A stretch of DNA of 64,000 nt from an uncultured Lachnospiraceae bacterium (GTDB lineage Bacteria > Bacillota > Clostridia > Lachnospirales > Lachnospiraceae), in the NCBI GenBank assembly GCA_902801515.1, contig CADCII010000014.1:1-64000 (forward strand), in the 5' to 3' direction. Both the position numbers and the translations under genes were made by a program. Below are positions 9,950-18,797 of the stretch, in pieces; position 1 is the stretch's first letter; each line of letters opens with the position of its first letter. The notes below the pieces were generated by a model. That model searched no databases. It saw only the letters and a list, made by a program, of their open reading frames with translations, and was not told where the DNA came from.

Positions 9950-12334
9950 ATGTTTCCCGGAACTATGAGATTCAGCTTTTTCAATAAGGGATTCACGATC
10001 CCGGAGTCTTACAGAGACCCGGGAATCCTGTTTGTATTGCGCGGCAGCGCTCAGGTGAAGGTCGGAAATGAGAAGGCTGATCTGGGAGTGTCGGACTACT
10101 ACACGATTAATTCTTATGAGCATTTCTCAGTGGAGACGGGAGAGGACAGCCTGGTCGGTGGCCTTCTGATCGCTTATGACGGGGCAAAGAGTTATCTGGA
10201 TCTTTCACATTATGACATTCGCTGCAGCAGCCTGATGGAGAATCCGGAAGTGCGGGAGCGCATTCGCAGGAGACTGATGCGCCTGTTTGGCAGTTATGGG
10301 AATATTGATAATGAAGAAGCTGCTCCGGCAGCAGCTGCATTCTATGAGCTTCTGTATGATCTGCGCATAAACTGCATGGTGCTTAAGTCAGGAATCCGGA
10401 CAGGAAAAAAGAAAACCGGTATTCCGGCGGAGATCGCAATCCGGAGATATCTGGAAGAGCATTATCAGGAAAAAGTATCTCTGGGGGATCTGTCCAGAGA
10501 AACTTATTTCTCAGAGGCATACCTGTCACGTTTTATCAAACAGCGCTTTGGTCAGAATTTCGGGAAAATGCTTACAGATATCCGTCTGACTCATGCAAGA
10601 CAGCTGCTGGGCGAAGAGAATACCTCTATTCTGCATGTCGCCCTGGAGAGCGGGTTTGCCGATACTGCTGCACTGAACAAGGCATTCGGCGCAGAGTATG
10701 GGATAACGCCGTCTGAGTACAGGAAACAGGAAAGACAGAAGAAGGACCGGACGCAGGAAAAGGAGACCGAGAGTTCGGAACTGGACCGGAAGGTCAGAGA
10801 CTTCTTCCTGAAAGAAGGAGCTGATTACAGGACAGAAGAAGCTGCGGTACAGCGTCTGTTCGCTGATACCAACAAGTTCCGCCGCATGACACCATTCTGG
10901 TCCAGGATGATCAACGGCGGCAGGGCTTCGGATATGCTGAAGGCTGATGTACAGATGCAGATCCTTCATCTGTGCAGAGAGATTGGTTTCCAGTATGTCC
11001 GGATCTGGGATCTGTGGTCTCCGGAGGTTCTGCTCTACAGCGGAAAAGGGAATTATAATTTCTCAGTGATGGATGCGATCATGGCGTTCCTGTATGACAA
11101 CCATCTGCGTCCTTATCTGGAACTGGGATTTAAGCCGATTCAGATTAATTCCGACTATTTCAGGCCAGTCTTCTATGAAGAGCGCAGGCGTCCGTTCGAA
11201 ACGATAGAGGCCTACGCTGACTGTATGGAAGCAATGCTCCGACACTATGAATGGCTTTACGGTCACAGTTTTGTAGAGAGCTGGTATCTGGAAATGTGGA
11301 TGGGGGTGGAAGAGACTGATCTGTCGCTCTATCTGGATAACTTCGATCTTGTGTACAACCGGCTCAAAAACGCGTTTCCGGGTATACGGATCGGCGGAGT
11401 CGGTACGAACCGTGAAAACAGATCGGAATTTGAGGAACTGATCCGTCTGTGGAGCAGGCGGATCAACCAGCCGGACTTTATTTCGGTTTATGTATATCCT
11501 TTTGACAATGGTTTCCTGCGGGAATATACAGATGATCCTGCCTCGGCAGTCTGGAGGACCGGGGATTATAACTGCCTGTTCCTGGATAAGGTGAAACATA
11601 TCATTGAGGAAAATGAACTCAGGACCGGGGAACTGCATATATCGGAGTGGAACTTTACTCCGGGAAGCCGTGACATGATCAATGACAGTTCCTTTAAGGG
11701 AGCCTATGTGGTCAAGTCCCTGATGGAGATGATGGGACGGGTGGATGTTGCCGGATACTGGCCGGGACTGGACCTTACCTCCGGTTACTATGATACAAAG
11801 CATCTGATCGATGGCCGCGGCGGCCTGCTTACAAAAGGCAATATCTGTAAGCCGGCTTTCTATGGTTTCGCTTTCTTCAGCCAGCTGGACCCATATCTCC
11901 TTGCGCTGGATGAGAATATGGTGATCACCACAAACCGCCGGAACAATTACCGGATTGTATGCCATAATTACACACATCCGGCGGAAAGCTATTACGAGCC
12001 CCGGAAGGATGCGGATATCTCTTTAACGGAATCAGATGCGTATTTCAATTACCAGACCCGTGCATTCCGGATTGTGATCAGAAATGCTGAGAACGGCAGA
12101 TACTATGTCAAGAAGCGCCTGCTGGATCGAAGACACGGATGTGTACAGAATGAATGGCAGCAGATGGGACTGTCAGATGCTCTGAACGTCAGGGATATCG
12201 AGTATCTTCAGGGCGTTTGTGTACCCCGGATCACCATGGATACTGTGCATGTACAGAACGGAGAATTAACCATAGATTATACGCTTGAGACAAACGCGAT
12301 CCTGAGCATTCATGTTTTTCCGGAAGGATCGTAA
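9950..12334 (+). CDS. AraC-family regulator fused to a GH39-like (beta-xylosidase-fold) sensor domain
   Basis: 794 residues in three parts. A cupin-like N-terminus covers 1-140. An AraC double helix-turn-helix covers about 160-260, ending GITPSEYRKQ. A glycosidase-like barrel covers about 295-790 and resembles GH39 beta-xylosidase (FSVMDAIMAFLYDNHLRPYL then ELGFKP). The position of the catalytic nucleophile is kept (Glu566 in ISEWNF), but the acid/base Asn-Glu-Pro motif is replaced by EMWMGV (449-454 region). By inference the barrel binds a glycoside ligand rather than cutting it and controls the HTH. The start follows AGGAGGA. It lies directly upstream of the importer/CGD operon at 12640, its likely target. 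Paralogues are at 55288 and 57681. Confidence 0.9.
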   Translation: MFPGTMRFSFFNKGFTIPESYRDPGILFVLRGSAQVKVGNEKADLGVSDYYTINSYEHFSVETGEDSLVGGLLIAYDGAKSYLDLSHYDIRCSSLMENPEVRERIRRRLMRLFGSYGNIDNEEAAPAAAAFYELLYDLRINCMVLKSGIRTGKKKTGIPAEIAIRRYLEEHYQEKVSLGDLSRETYFSEAYLSRFIKQRFGQNFGKMLTDIRLTHARQLLGEENTSILHVALESGFADTAALNKAFGAEYGITPSEYRKQERQKKDRTQEKETESSELDRKVRDFFLKEGADYRTEEAAVQRLFADTNKFRRMTPFWSRMINGGRASDMLKADVQMQILHLCREIGFQYVRIWDLWSPEVLLYSGKGNYNFSVMDAIMAFLYDNHLRPYLELGFKPIQINSDYFRPVFYEERRRPFETIEAYADCMEAMLRHYEWLYGHSFVESWYLEMWMGVEETDLSLYLDNFDLVYNRLKNAFPGIRIGGVGTNRENRSEFEELIRLWSRRINQPDFISVYVYPFDNGFLREYTDDPASAVWRTGDYNCLFLDKVKHIIEENELRTGELHISEWNFTPGSRDMINDSSFKGAYVVKSLMEMMGRVDVAGYWPGLDLTSGYYDTKHLIDGRGGLLTKGNICKPAFYGFAFFSQLDPYLLALDENMVITTNRRNNYRIVCHNYTHPAESYYEPRKDADISLTESDAYFNYQTRAFRIVIRNAENGRYYVKKRLLDRRHGCVQNEWQQMGLSDALNVRDIEYLQGVCVPRITMDTVHVQNGELTIDYTLETNAILSIHVFPEGS

Positions 12335-12639
12335 TTGTGTGGAAGATATAGTCATTTGCAAAATTGACATTTTTTTATCACCCCTCTTCATTTTGAAGAG
12401 GGGTAATCGTTTTCGAAAGTCAAATATCAAAAAAATGCATTGAAATATTGACATTTCACCTGCTTTTTTGTTTCTCCATAGCTGTCTCAGAAGATTCCGG
12501 ATAAAAAATGAGAGTGAAAATGTTAAAGAATGCATCGAGCGAAATGCATTTTAACGGTAAAGTTTAAACATCAGATAAATGTCCGGAGACGATTGCCCGG
12601 GTATGGCGGACTGACCGGACAGCAAAAGGAGGATAAGCA
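12335..12639 (+). promoter_or_regulatory. Regulatory intergenic region upstream of the importer/CGD operon
   Basis: This 305-bp gap has three kinds of repeat. ATTGACATTT occurs at 12363 and 12447, 84 bp apart (eight helical turns). ATGCATT or its core occurs at 12435, 12530 and 12544. The last two sit in an imperfect inverted repeat, TTAAAGAATGCAT (12523-12535) and ATGCATTTTAA (12544-12554). These are candidate sites for the AraC/GH39 regulator encoded just upstream. A clear -10 element could not be assigned. The ribosome site of the next gene is AAAGGAGGAT at 12625-12634. Confidence 0.5.
12381..12415 (+). terminator. Terminator of the AraC/GH39 regulator gene
   Basis: CCCCTCTTC (12381-12389) and GAAGAGGGG (12395-12403) form a perfect 9-bp stem with a 5-nt loop, followed by TAATCGTTTT. 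It is 46 bp after the stop. The T-run is interrupted, so efficiency may be moderate. Confidence 0.7.
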
Positions 12640-14190
12640 ATGAAGAAAAAGTTACTGTCCCTGTTACTTGCGTCTACAATGGTTTTCTCTGCATTCTCAA
12701 TGTGCGCATATGCGGAAGAAGAGGAAGTTGCCGGCGGCGAGGAAGCTGCTGAAGGTTTTGACGATATCGTTGAGATCAATATGGTCGGCCTCGGATTCTT
12801 CGGAGAAGGCGGCAAAGAAGAAGTTCTTGACGCAATCAATGAGATCGCTGAAGAAGAGATCGGCGTTCATGTCAATTATACCATCATGGATGTGCAGACC
12901 TATCTGTCACAGGTTCCGCTGATGATGACCGACACCTCTGATCCGATCGACCTGTGCATGCTGACCTCGATCCCGACCACAAGTTTCTCTACCTTTACGG
13001 CTCAGAATCAGCTGACGGACATCACGGATTACATCGATGAGTATGCTCCTGAGATGGCAGAGCTGATGGCTCCGTACATCGCAGCTACGACAGTCGGTGA
13101 TTCTGTCTACGGCGTACCGGCATATCGTATCTACAACTCCAGCTACTACATTGTTATGAGAAAAGACATCCTGGATGAGCTGGGACTTACCGAGCAGGCT
13201 CAGGCAATCCAGTCCTGGTCTGATTACAAGGCACTCCTTGAGCAGGTTCGTGACGCGCAGGATTCCCTTCCGGCAGAGATGCAGACGACCGCTATGGTCT
13301 GCAACGCGGACGCACAGGGCAACGTCATCAATGGTATGTACATCGACACCGCAACGGATGAGTTCTCCGGCAACTACGGATTCGATGTCCTGAACGATGC
13401 TAACCGTATCATCAAGGTCAATGAGGATGGAAAGGTCGAGAACTATTTCGCATCCGAGGATTATCGTGCAACACTCGAGCGTGTCATCGACTGGTACAAC
13501 AGCGATCTGGTCTACAAAGATGCAGCTACCGCACAGGATACTGCTGATACAGAGATGGCTAACGGAATCACCTTCTCCTATATCGTACAGTCTGAGTTTG
13601 GCGTAGAGCAGGCGAAGGCCAATGCGACCGGTTATGAAGTTGTCTGTGTACCGTACGTAGATGTTCCGATCCAGACTTCCAACGGCAACTCCTGGGGCTG
13701 GGCAGTACCGGTCACTTCCGAAGAGCCGGAAGCAGCTGTGGCATTCATGAACCTGATGTACACCAATCCTGATATCGAGAACCTGTTCGTATATGGTATC
13801 GAAGGACGTGATTATGAGCTCAACGAGGAAGGCGAAGCCTGCCTGCTCGACACCAAGGAATATCAGAACAGCGACTTCTTCTTCGGCAACCAGTTCAACG
13901 CATATCCGGCACAGGGTGCAGGCGGAGACTTCCGTGAAAGAGCACTTGAGAATATGCAGGCAGCTGAGATCTCTCCGTACTATGGCTGTGTTGTGGATAC
14001 CAACCCGGTCGCAAATGAGATCACTGCACTGAAGGCAGTCCTTACCAAATATGAGAACGGCCTGGAGAGCGGATCTTCCGATATCAGTAATCTGGATGCA
14101 ATGCTGAAAGAACTTGATGACGCCGGAATGCAGGATTTCCTGAACTACTATCAGGAATCTCTGGATGCATGGGTCGCAGAGCAGGGCTGA
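12640..14190 (+). CDS. Extracellular solute-binding protein of an LplA/YtcQ-type sugar ABC importer
   Basis: 516 residues. An N-terminal signal (MKKKLLSLLLASTMVFSAFS, then MCAYA) is followed by an acidic linker. Cys22 lies in SMCAYA, not a canonical lipobox, so it is uncertain whether the protein is a lipoprotein or is released at AYA. The body is a family-1 binding protein and the C-terminal part resembles DUF3502 of aldouronate-type binding proteins. It is the first gene of an operon with two permeases and a CGD pair, so the ligand is probably an oligosaccharide or glycoside. No ATPase gene is present; this importer class usually shares an MsmX-like ATPase encoded elsewhere. Confidence 0.92.
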   Translation: MKKKLLSLLLASTMVFSAFSMCAYAEEEEVAGGEEAAEGFDDIVEINMVGLGFFGEGGKEEVLDAINEIAEEEIGVHVNYTIMDVQTYLSQVPLMMTDTSDPIDLCMLTSIPTTSFSTFTAQNQLTDITDYIDEYAPEMAELMAPYIAATTVGDSVYGVPAYRIYNSSYYIVMRKDILDELGLTEQAQAIQSWSDYKALLEQVRDAQDSLPAEMQTTAMVCNADAQGNVINGMYIDTATDEFSGNYGFDVLNDANRIIKVNEDGKVENYFASEDYRATLERVIDWYNSDLVYKDAATAQDTADTEMANGITFSYIVQSEFGVEQAKANATGYEVVCVPYVDVPIQTSNGNSWGWAVPVTSEEPEAAVAFMNLMYTNPDIENLFVYGIEGRDYELNEEGEACLLDTKEYQNSDFFFGNQFNAYPAQGAGGDFRERALENMQAAEISPYYGCVVDTNPVANEITALKAVLTKYENGLESGSSDISNLDAMLKELDDAGMQDFLNYYQESLDAWVAEQG

Positions 14191-14260
14191 CAGAATCTTC
14201 AAATAAAACTTACAAACAACGATTCGGCTGATAATTGATCCTGCATAAGGATTCTTAGTG

Positions 14261-14306
14261 ATGAGGGCGGTCAGAGGCACTGCGTGCCCCGGCTGCCCTC
14301 ATTTTG
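14261..14306 (+). terminator. Attenuating hairpin between binding-protein and permease genes
   Basis: ATGAGGGC (14261-14268) pairs with GCCCTCAT (14295-14302), which is followed by a short T-run (TTTTGC). An inner hairpin GGCAC-TGC-GTGCC (14276-14288) lies inside. It probably lets some transcripts stop here, so that the binding protein is made in excess over the permeases. Confidence 0.65.
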
Positions 14307-14345
14307 CAAGGCATGCTGAATCAGCATTCATAAGGGGATTTGTCT

Positions 14346-15686
14346 ATGGAACAAACTCAGAAAAAAGGAGTCCTGGCCATTCTGACCATACTCCCTGCTT
14401 TGATCGCAGCTGCCGCGATCTTTCTGCTGTGGCGGCTGCCTGTGGCAAGTTACCAGTTTAAGAGAAAGAATTATATCCTCCGGGGAAGATCCCTTCTGAA
14501 GGGAACTACGATCGGAGGCGGTTCGGTGGAGATTCCTCCCTATACAGTCCTGATTCTGTTTGTGATTGCGATGGCAGTGGTCATCGTATTCTCCCTGCTG
14601 CGGGGCAGAATGAAGGAGACTGTCCGGGCTGAGATCGCAGCTGTCGCGGCTCTGGTTGGTTTTATCAGTGCAGTTGTCACGGCTTCAAGCGGTATCAATA
14701 CCGTGCTGAGCGAGATGAAGAAAGTCACCGCAGGCTACGGTCTGATCGTTATTGCCGTACTGAGCCTGATCCTGATCTTCTTCGGGCTGTATGATCTTCG
14801 CAGGAGCAAGGTGCTCTGTGCACTGGACTTTATGGTCCTTCCTGGATTTCTGTATTTTGTCATCAACAACTATATCCCGATGTTCGGCATCTACATCGCC
14901 TTTAAGAAGGTTGACTATTCCAAGGGCCTGTGGGGGAGCGACTGGGTTGGATTCGACAACTTCAAGTACCTGTTCTCTACGTCGGATGCTTTCATCATTA
15001 CCAGAAATACGATCCTTTACAACGTCGCGTTTATCGTGCTCGGCCTTCTGTCCGGCATCGTTGTAGGAATCTGCCTGTCGGAGGTCTACAACAAGTTCTT
15101 CCGCAAGACCTATCAGACAGCGATTCTTCTTCCGCAGCTGATCTCATTTGTCATCGTATCCTACATTGTCTATGCACTGCTCAGCAATGAGACCGGTATG
15201 ATCACAAAACTGATGGGAGGCTCGGTAAACTTCTACGCGGAGAAAAAGTACTGGCCGTTTATCCTGATCTTCATCAACATCTGGAAGCAGCTGGGCTATA
15301 ACGGCATTGTGTTCCTGTCATCCATTATCGGCATTGACTATGGTCTGTATGAGGCAGCCAGAGTTGACGGCGCAACCAAATGGGAACAGATCCGGTCAAT
15401 CACCCTTCCGCAGCTGAAGCCGACAATCATGACACTGTTCCTGCTGCAGGTAGGCCGTATCTTCTATTCGGATTTCGGACTGTTCTATCAGGTCCCGCTG
15501 AACGCAGGAGCCCTGCTGGATGTGACGAACACCATCGACACTTATGTATATCGCGCATTGATGGTCAATAACAATATCTCGATCGCTTCTGCGGCCAGTA
15601 CTTATCAGGCTGTAGTCGGATTCGTTCTCGTTCTGGCTGTCAACATGATCGTCCGCAAGGTCGACCGTGAAAACGCAATGTTCTGA
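14346..15686 (+). CDS. ABC importer permease, LplB type, with extra N-terminal membrane region
   Basis: The permease domain starts near residue 155 (MVLPGFLYFVINNYIPMFG) and contains the EAA loop YEAARVDGATKWEQIRSITL that contacts the ATPase. Usual LplB proteins have about 300 residues. This one has 446, with about 150 additional N-terminal residues that hold four hydrophobic helices of unknown role. The ATG at 14346 follows AAGGGGA; a TTG two codons earlier is also in frame. The partner permease lies 14 bp downstream. Confidence 0.9.
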   Translation: MEQTQKKGVLAILTILPALIAAAAIFLLWRLPVASYQFKRKNYILRGRSLLKGTTIGGGSVEIPPYTVLILFVIAMAVVIVFSLLRGRMKETVRAEIAAVAALVGFISAVVTASSGINTVLSEMKKVTAGYGLIVIAVLSLILIFFGLYDLRRSKVLCALDFMVLPGFLYFVINNYIPMFGIYIAFKKVDYSKGLWGSDWVGFDNFKYLFSTSDAFIITRNTILYNVAFIVLGLLSGIVVGICLSEVYNKFFRKTYQTAILLPQLISFVIVSYIVYALLSNETGMITKLMGGSVNFYAEKKYWPFILIFINIWKQLGYNGIVFLSSIIGIDYGLYEAARVDGATKWEQIRSITLPQLKPTIMTLFLLQVGRIFYSDFGLFYQVPLNAGALLDVTNTIDTYVYRALMVNNNISIASAASTYQAVVGFVLVLAVNMIVRKVDRENAMF

Positions 15687-15700
15687 GGAAGGAGGTATAT

Positions 15701-16603
15701 ATGGAAACAACAGGTGTAAAAGGCACTGGCGATAAGCAATTCCAGGTGCTGATCAACGTAATCCTGATCATACTGACACTGCTCGCAGTGCTGCCGTTCC
15801 TTCTTCTGCTGTCATCGTCACTGACAGATGATACGGTGCTGATGAAGTTCGGGTACAGCTTCATACCGAGGAAATTCTCCACATATGCATATCAGTATCT
15901 GTTCACGACCAACGGAGCCAATGTAATCCGTTCCTACGGAATCACGATGCTGGTGACGGTCATCGGAACCGTGATCTCCCTGATCCTGGCACCGATGCTT
16001 GCATATCCTCTTGCGAGACGTGACTACAAGAGAGCAAAGTTATTTACCTTCCTTGTGTTCTTTACCATGCTGTTCAACGGCGGTATTGTTCCGTCCTATA
16101 TCATGTGGACACAGACATTCCACATCAAGAACACAATCTGGGCACTGATCCTGCCGACTCTTGTCATGAACGGATTCTATGTCATTCTGTACAAGAACAA
16201 TTTTGCGACCAACATCCATCCGGCACTGATCGAAGCTGCGAAGATCGACGGAGCAAGTGAGTGGACGATTTATTTCAAGATCGTACTTCCGCTGTCTCTC
16301 CCGATCCTTGCGACAGTCGGACTGATGGTTGCCCTGGGTTACTGGAATGACTGGACTAACGGTCTGTACTATATCACAGAGCAGAGACTCTATTCTCTGC
16401 AGCTTCTGCTCAAGAGCATCATTGACAATATAAGGAACCTGGCTTCCCTGAGTGTCAATACTGGTTCGGCAGCGGCGCAGATGCCCAGCAATTCGATCCG
16501 TATGGCGATGGCTGTCATCGGTGTCATTCCGATCATGGCGCTGTATCCGTTCTTCCAGAGAGTATTTGTCGCCGGTATCTCACTTGGAGGCGTCAAGGAA
16601 TAA
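15701..16603 (+). CDS. ABC importer permease, LplC/YtcP type
   Basis: 300 residues with about six membrane helices and the EAA loop IEAAKIDGASEWTIYFKIVL. It forms the heteromeric membrane channel with the permease at 14346. The start follows GGAGG at 15691-15695. The stop is only 15 bp before the CGD beta gene, so transporter and deglycosidase are made from one mRNA. This supports import of intact glycoside followed by intracellular cleavage. Confidence 0.93.
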   Translation: METTGVKGTGDKQFQVLINVILIILTLLAVLPFLLLLSSSLTDDTVLMKFGYSFIPRKFSTYAYQYLFTTNGANVIRSYGITMLVTVIGTVISLILAPMLAYPLARRDYKRAKLFTFLVFFTMLFNGGIVPSYIMWTQTFHIKNTIWALILPTLVMNGFYVILYKNNFATNIHPALIEAAKIDGASEWTIYFKIVLPLSLPILATVGLMVALGYWNDWTNGLYYITEQRLYSLQLLLKSIIDNIRNLASLSVNTGSAAAQMPSNSIRMAMAVIGVIPIMALYPFFQRVFVAGISLGGVKE

Positions 16604-16618
16604 CAGGAGGAAACAGTT

Positions 16619-17086
16619 ATGTTTGATCAGTTTCTGATACGTAAGGATTCCCTGGAAAATGTTACAGAGAACGGGCGTGTCACCGGATTTAAGTTTGCGG
16701 TGCGTATCGCAGATTACCGGGGATGTTTCCTCTCTCTGCACAATGGGTATTACCTGACAGTAGACGGCGTTGAATATCCCAATGAACTGCAGAAGTTCCA
16801 GATTAACGGGAAAGAGCCGCGTACCTATGAGGAACTGAAGACCTGCTGCTGGGAACACTGGGACTATGACGACGAAGGCTTTGTCTATGTTCAGAAAGAG
16901 GGCGGCCTTGAAAGCGGAGTACACCATATCGGCATCCAGCAGTCGATCCTGGCACAGTATGGTTATATGCCATGGGACGAAGAGTGGGTCCTGCACCCGC
17001 CTGTTCCCGGAAGCGGCCAGGGCGCGGGCAAGACGGAGACGGTCAGTTTCTTCGACATTGCCCTGTCTGAGGGAGGTAATGAGTAA
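16619..17086 (+). CDS. C-glycoside deglycosidase beta subunit-like protein (DUF6379/CGDB), copy 1
   Basis: 155 residues, a small beta-sandwich-type protein. It has the family features GFKFAVRIADYRG, VDGVEYPNE, INGKEPRTYEEL and a GGLESGVHHI segment. In characterised gut and soil enzymes (DfgAB, DgpBC, CarBC) the small subunit joins a TIM-barrel subunit to split the C-C bond between a 3-oxo-sugar and its aromatic aglycone. This copy has about 20 extra C-terminal residues compared with copies 2 and 3. Its TAA overlaps the ATG of the alpha subunit (TAATG), indicating coupled translation at equal amounts. The actual substrate is unknown. Confidence 0.85.
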   Translation: MFDQFLIRKDSLENVTENGRVTGFKFAVRIADYRGCFLSLHNGYYLTVDGVEYPNELQKFQINGKEPRTYEELKTCCWEHWDYDDEGFVYVQKEGGLESGVHHIGIQQSILAQYGYMPWDEEWVLHPPVPGSGQGAGKTETVSFFDIALSEGGNE

Positions 17087-18138
17087 TGGCGATCAAAAGA
17101 GGAGTTTCCCTGTACAGTTATCAGCAGTCCCAGTTCTTTAAAAAGCTGGACTGGAAGGCCCAGATCCGTGAGGTTCGCGAGGGACTTGGCACTGACGGGA
17201 TCGAGATCATCAATGAACAGTTGATCCGGCATTATCCGTTCCCGACTGAAGAGTTCCTGTATGACTGGCGCAGCTATATGGCACGCTACAATATGCAGGC
17301 GGTGACGATGGATGTCTATCTGGACGTGCATCAGTTCCGCGATCATGTAATGACTCACCGTGAAGCGGCTGAACATCTGAAAAATGATATCCGGCTGGCG
17401 GCAAAGATGGGATTCCAGAATATCAGGACACTGGTGCTGGTTCCGATCGATGTGATCGAGGCGGTACTGCCCACGGCAGAGAAGTATAATGTTAAGATCG
17501 GCAAAGAGATCCACGCCCCGTGGCCGATTAAGCCCGGCAACTTTGTCCAGCCGAAAAAGGGTATGGCTGCGGGAATCAATTTCCGCGCTGTGGATGAGAT
17601 CGTGGAACTGCGTGAGAGGACAGGCAGCAGATACGTCGGACTGGTACCGGATTTCGGTATCTTCCAGCATTCTCCATCTGATGTGGCAATTGCCTATGTC
17701 AAGAGACATGCGAAGAAGCCGGAGGCCGTTGACTGGATCCTGGAAAATGCTCCGGCATACGGACATGATGAACTGATCGACGCAGTTGATGAAAAGTTCC
17801 CGGATCACGGGATCCCGATCAACAACATCGACCGTATGGCGCTCCACAAACCGTGCTGCGCTCCTGAGGATCTGATCGATATCATTCCGTATATAGTAAG
17901 CATCCACGGCAAGTTCTATAATATGACAGAGATTCCGGGAAAACCTGGCTGTTATGAGGACAAATGTATTGATTACGAGACGCCGGTCAGATATCTTCGC
18001 CAGCATGGTTTCGATGGCTATATCAATTCGGAATTCGAGGGTCAGAGGGACCAGCAGGATATGGGCGAAGAAGGCCTGGTCGATGAAGTAGAACAGGTCC
18101 GCAGACATCATGAGATGCTGAAGAGACTTCTCGGGTGA
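17086..18138 (+). CDS. C-glycoside deglycosidase alpha subunit-like TIM-barrel protein, copy 1
   Basis: 350 residues of the sugar phosphate isomerase/epimerase (xylose-isomerase-like) superfamily. Metal-ligand candidates are Glu141 and His143 (KEIHAP), Asp189 (VPDFG), His274 (SIHGKF) and Glu316 (NSEFEG). All are conserved in copies 2 and 3, as expected for a Mn-dependent lyase. His143 is the probable catalytic base by analogy. Its start overlaps the beta stop by one base. Similar folds also act as plain sugar isomerases, but adjacency to a DUF6379 gene favours the CGD role. It needs a 3-oxo substrate, and no Gfo/Idh/MocA-type oxidase gene is present in this operon. Confidence 0.85.
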   Translation: MAIKRGVSLYSYQQSQFFKKLDWKAQIREVREGLGTDGIEIINEQLIRHYPFPTEEFLYDWRSYMARYNMQAVTMDVYLDVHQFRDHVMTHREAAEHLKNDIRLAAKMGFQNIRTLVLVPIDVIEAVLPTAEKYNVKIGKEIHAPWPIKPGNFVQPKKGMAAGINFRAVDEIVELRERTGSRYVGLVPDFGIFQHSPSDVAIAYVKRHAKKPEAVDWILENAPAYGHDELIDAVDEKFPDHGIPINNIDRMALHKPCCAPEDLIDIIPYIVSIHGKFYNMTEIPGKPGCYEDKCIDYETPVRYLRQHGFDGYINSEFEGQRDQQDMGEEGLVDEVEQVRRHHEMLKRLLG

Positions 18139-18142
18139 GTGT

Positions 18143-18778
18143 ATGTTTCAATATGACAATCCCTTTTTTCAGGGAGTGAGAAAACTTCTGGGACTGATCG
18201 TACTGTGTGCGGTATTTCTGGTCTGCTGCCTGCCGGTGTTTACGGCGGGGGCGTCTTTCGCCGCACTCTATGACGCAGTAGAGAAGAATATGAAGCATGA
18301 CAGAGGATATCCTGCCCAGGAATTCTGGGCAGGGTTCCGGACAAACTTCAAAAAGGCGACACTGTGTTTTCTGGTGATCCTGGCTGCGGCAGCCATCTGC
18401 GTGGCAGACCTGAGGGTTCTTCAGGTACTCGCTCAGGCAGGGAAAGTGCCGGCGGGGGTTTCATTTTTCTTCTATGTGCTTCTGATACTGATCGCAGTGT
18501 GGGCCGTCTGGGTGCTTGCGCAGTGCGTGCGGTTTGAGAATACGACAGGTGCCCTGCTGAAAAACGGGCTTGTCCTGATGCTGTTTCATTTACCGTCTTC
18601 TCTGGGTATCCTTGGGATCCTTGCCGCAGGCGTAATGATCATATATCTGCTGCCTGTGACGATACTGGTCATGCCGGGTGTCATGGTCTGGTTCATCACG
18701 ATGCTGACCGAGAAAGTGTTCCGGTCTCATATGACGCCGGAGCAGAGACAGCAGTATGATGAGACAAACCGGTTCTGA
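18143..18778 (+). CDS. YesL/DUF624 family membrane protein
   Basis: 211 residues with about five hydrophobic helices and the typical start MFQYDNPFFQGVRKLLGLIVL. DUF624 proteins are common in operons of LplABC-type sugar importers, but their role is not established; a helper of the transporter is likely. The ATG lies 4 bp after the CGD alpha stop. Confidence 0.88.
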   Translation: MFQYDNPFFQGVRKLLGLIVLCAVFLVCCLPVFTAGASFAALYDAVEKNMKHDRGYPAQEFWAGFRTNFKKATLCFLVILAAAAICVADLRVLQVLAQAGKVPAGVSFFFYVLLILIAVWAVWVLAQCVRFENTTGALLKNGLVLMLFHLPSSLGILGILAAGVMIIYLLPVTILVMPGVMVWFITMLTEKVFRSHMTPEQRQQYDETNRF

Positions 18779-18797
18779 CAATGTCCGGGGGGAGAAG

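Noticed and set aside
12907-14280. 457-codon minus-strand frame opposite the binding-protein gene
   Set aside because: No ribosome site or family motif; the plus-strand gene has signal peptide, operon context and family features.
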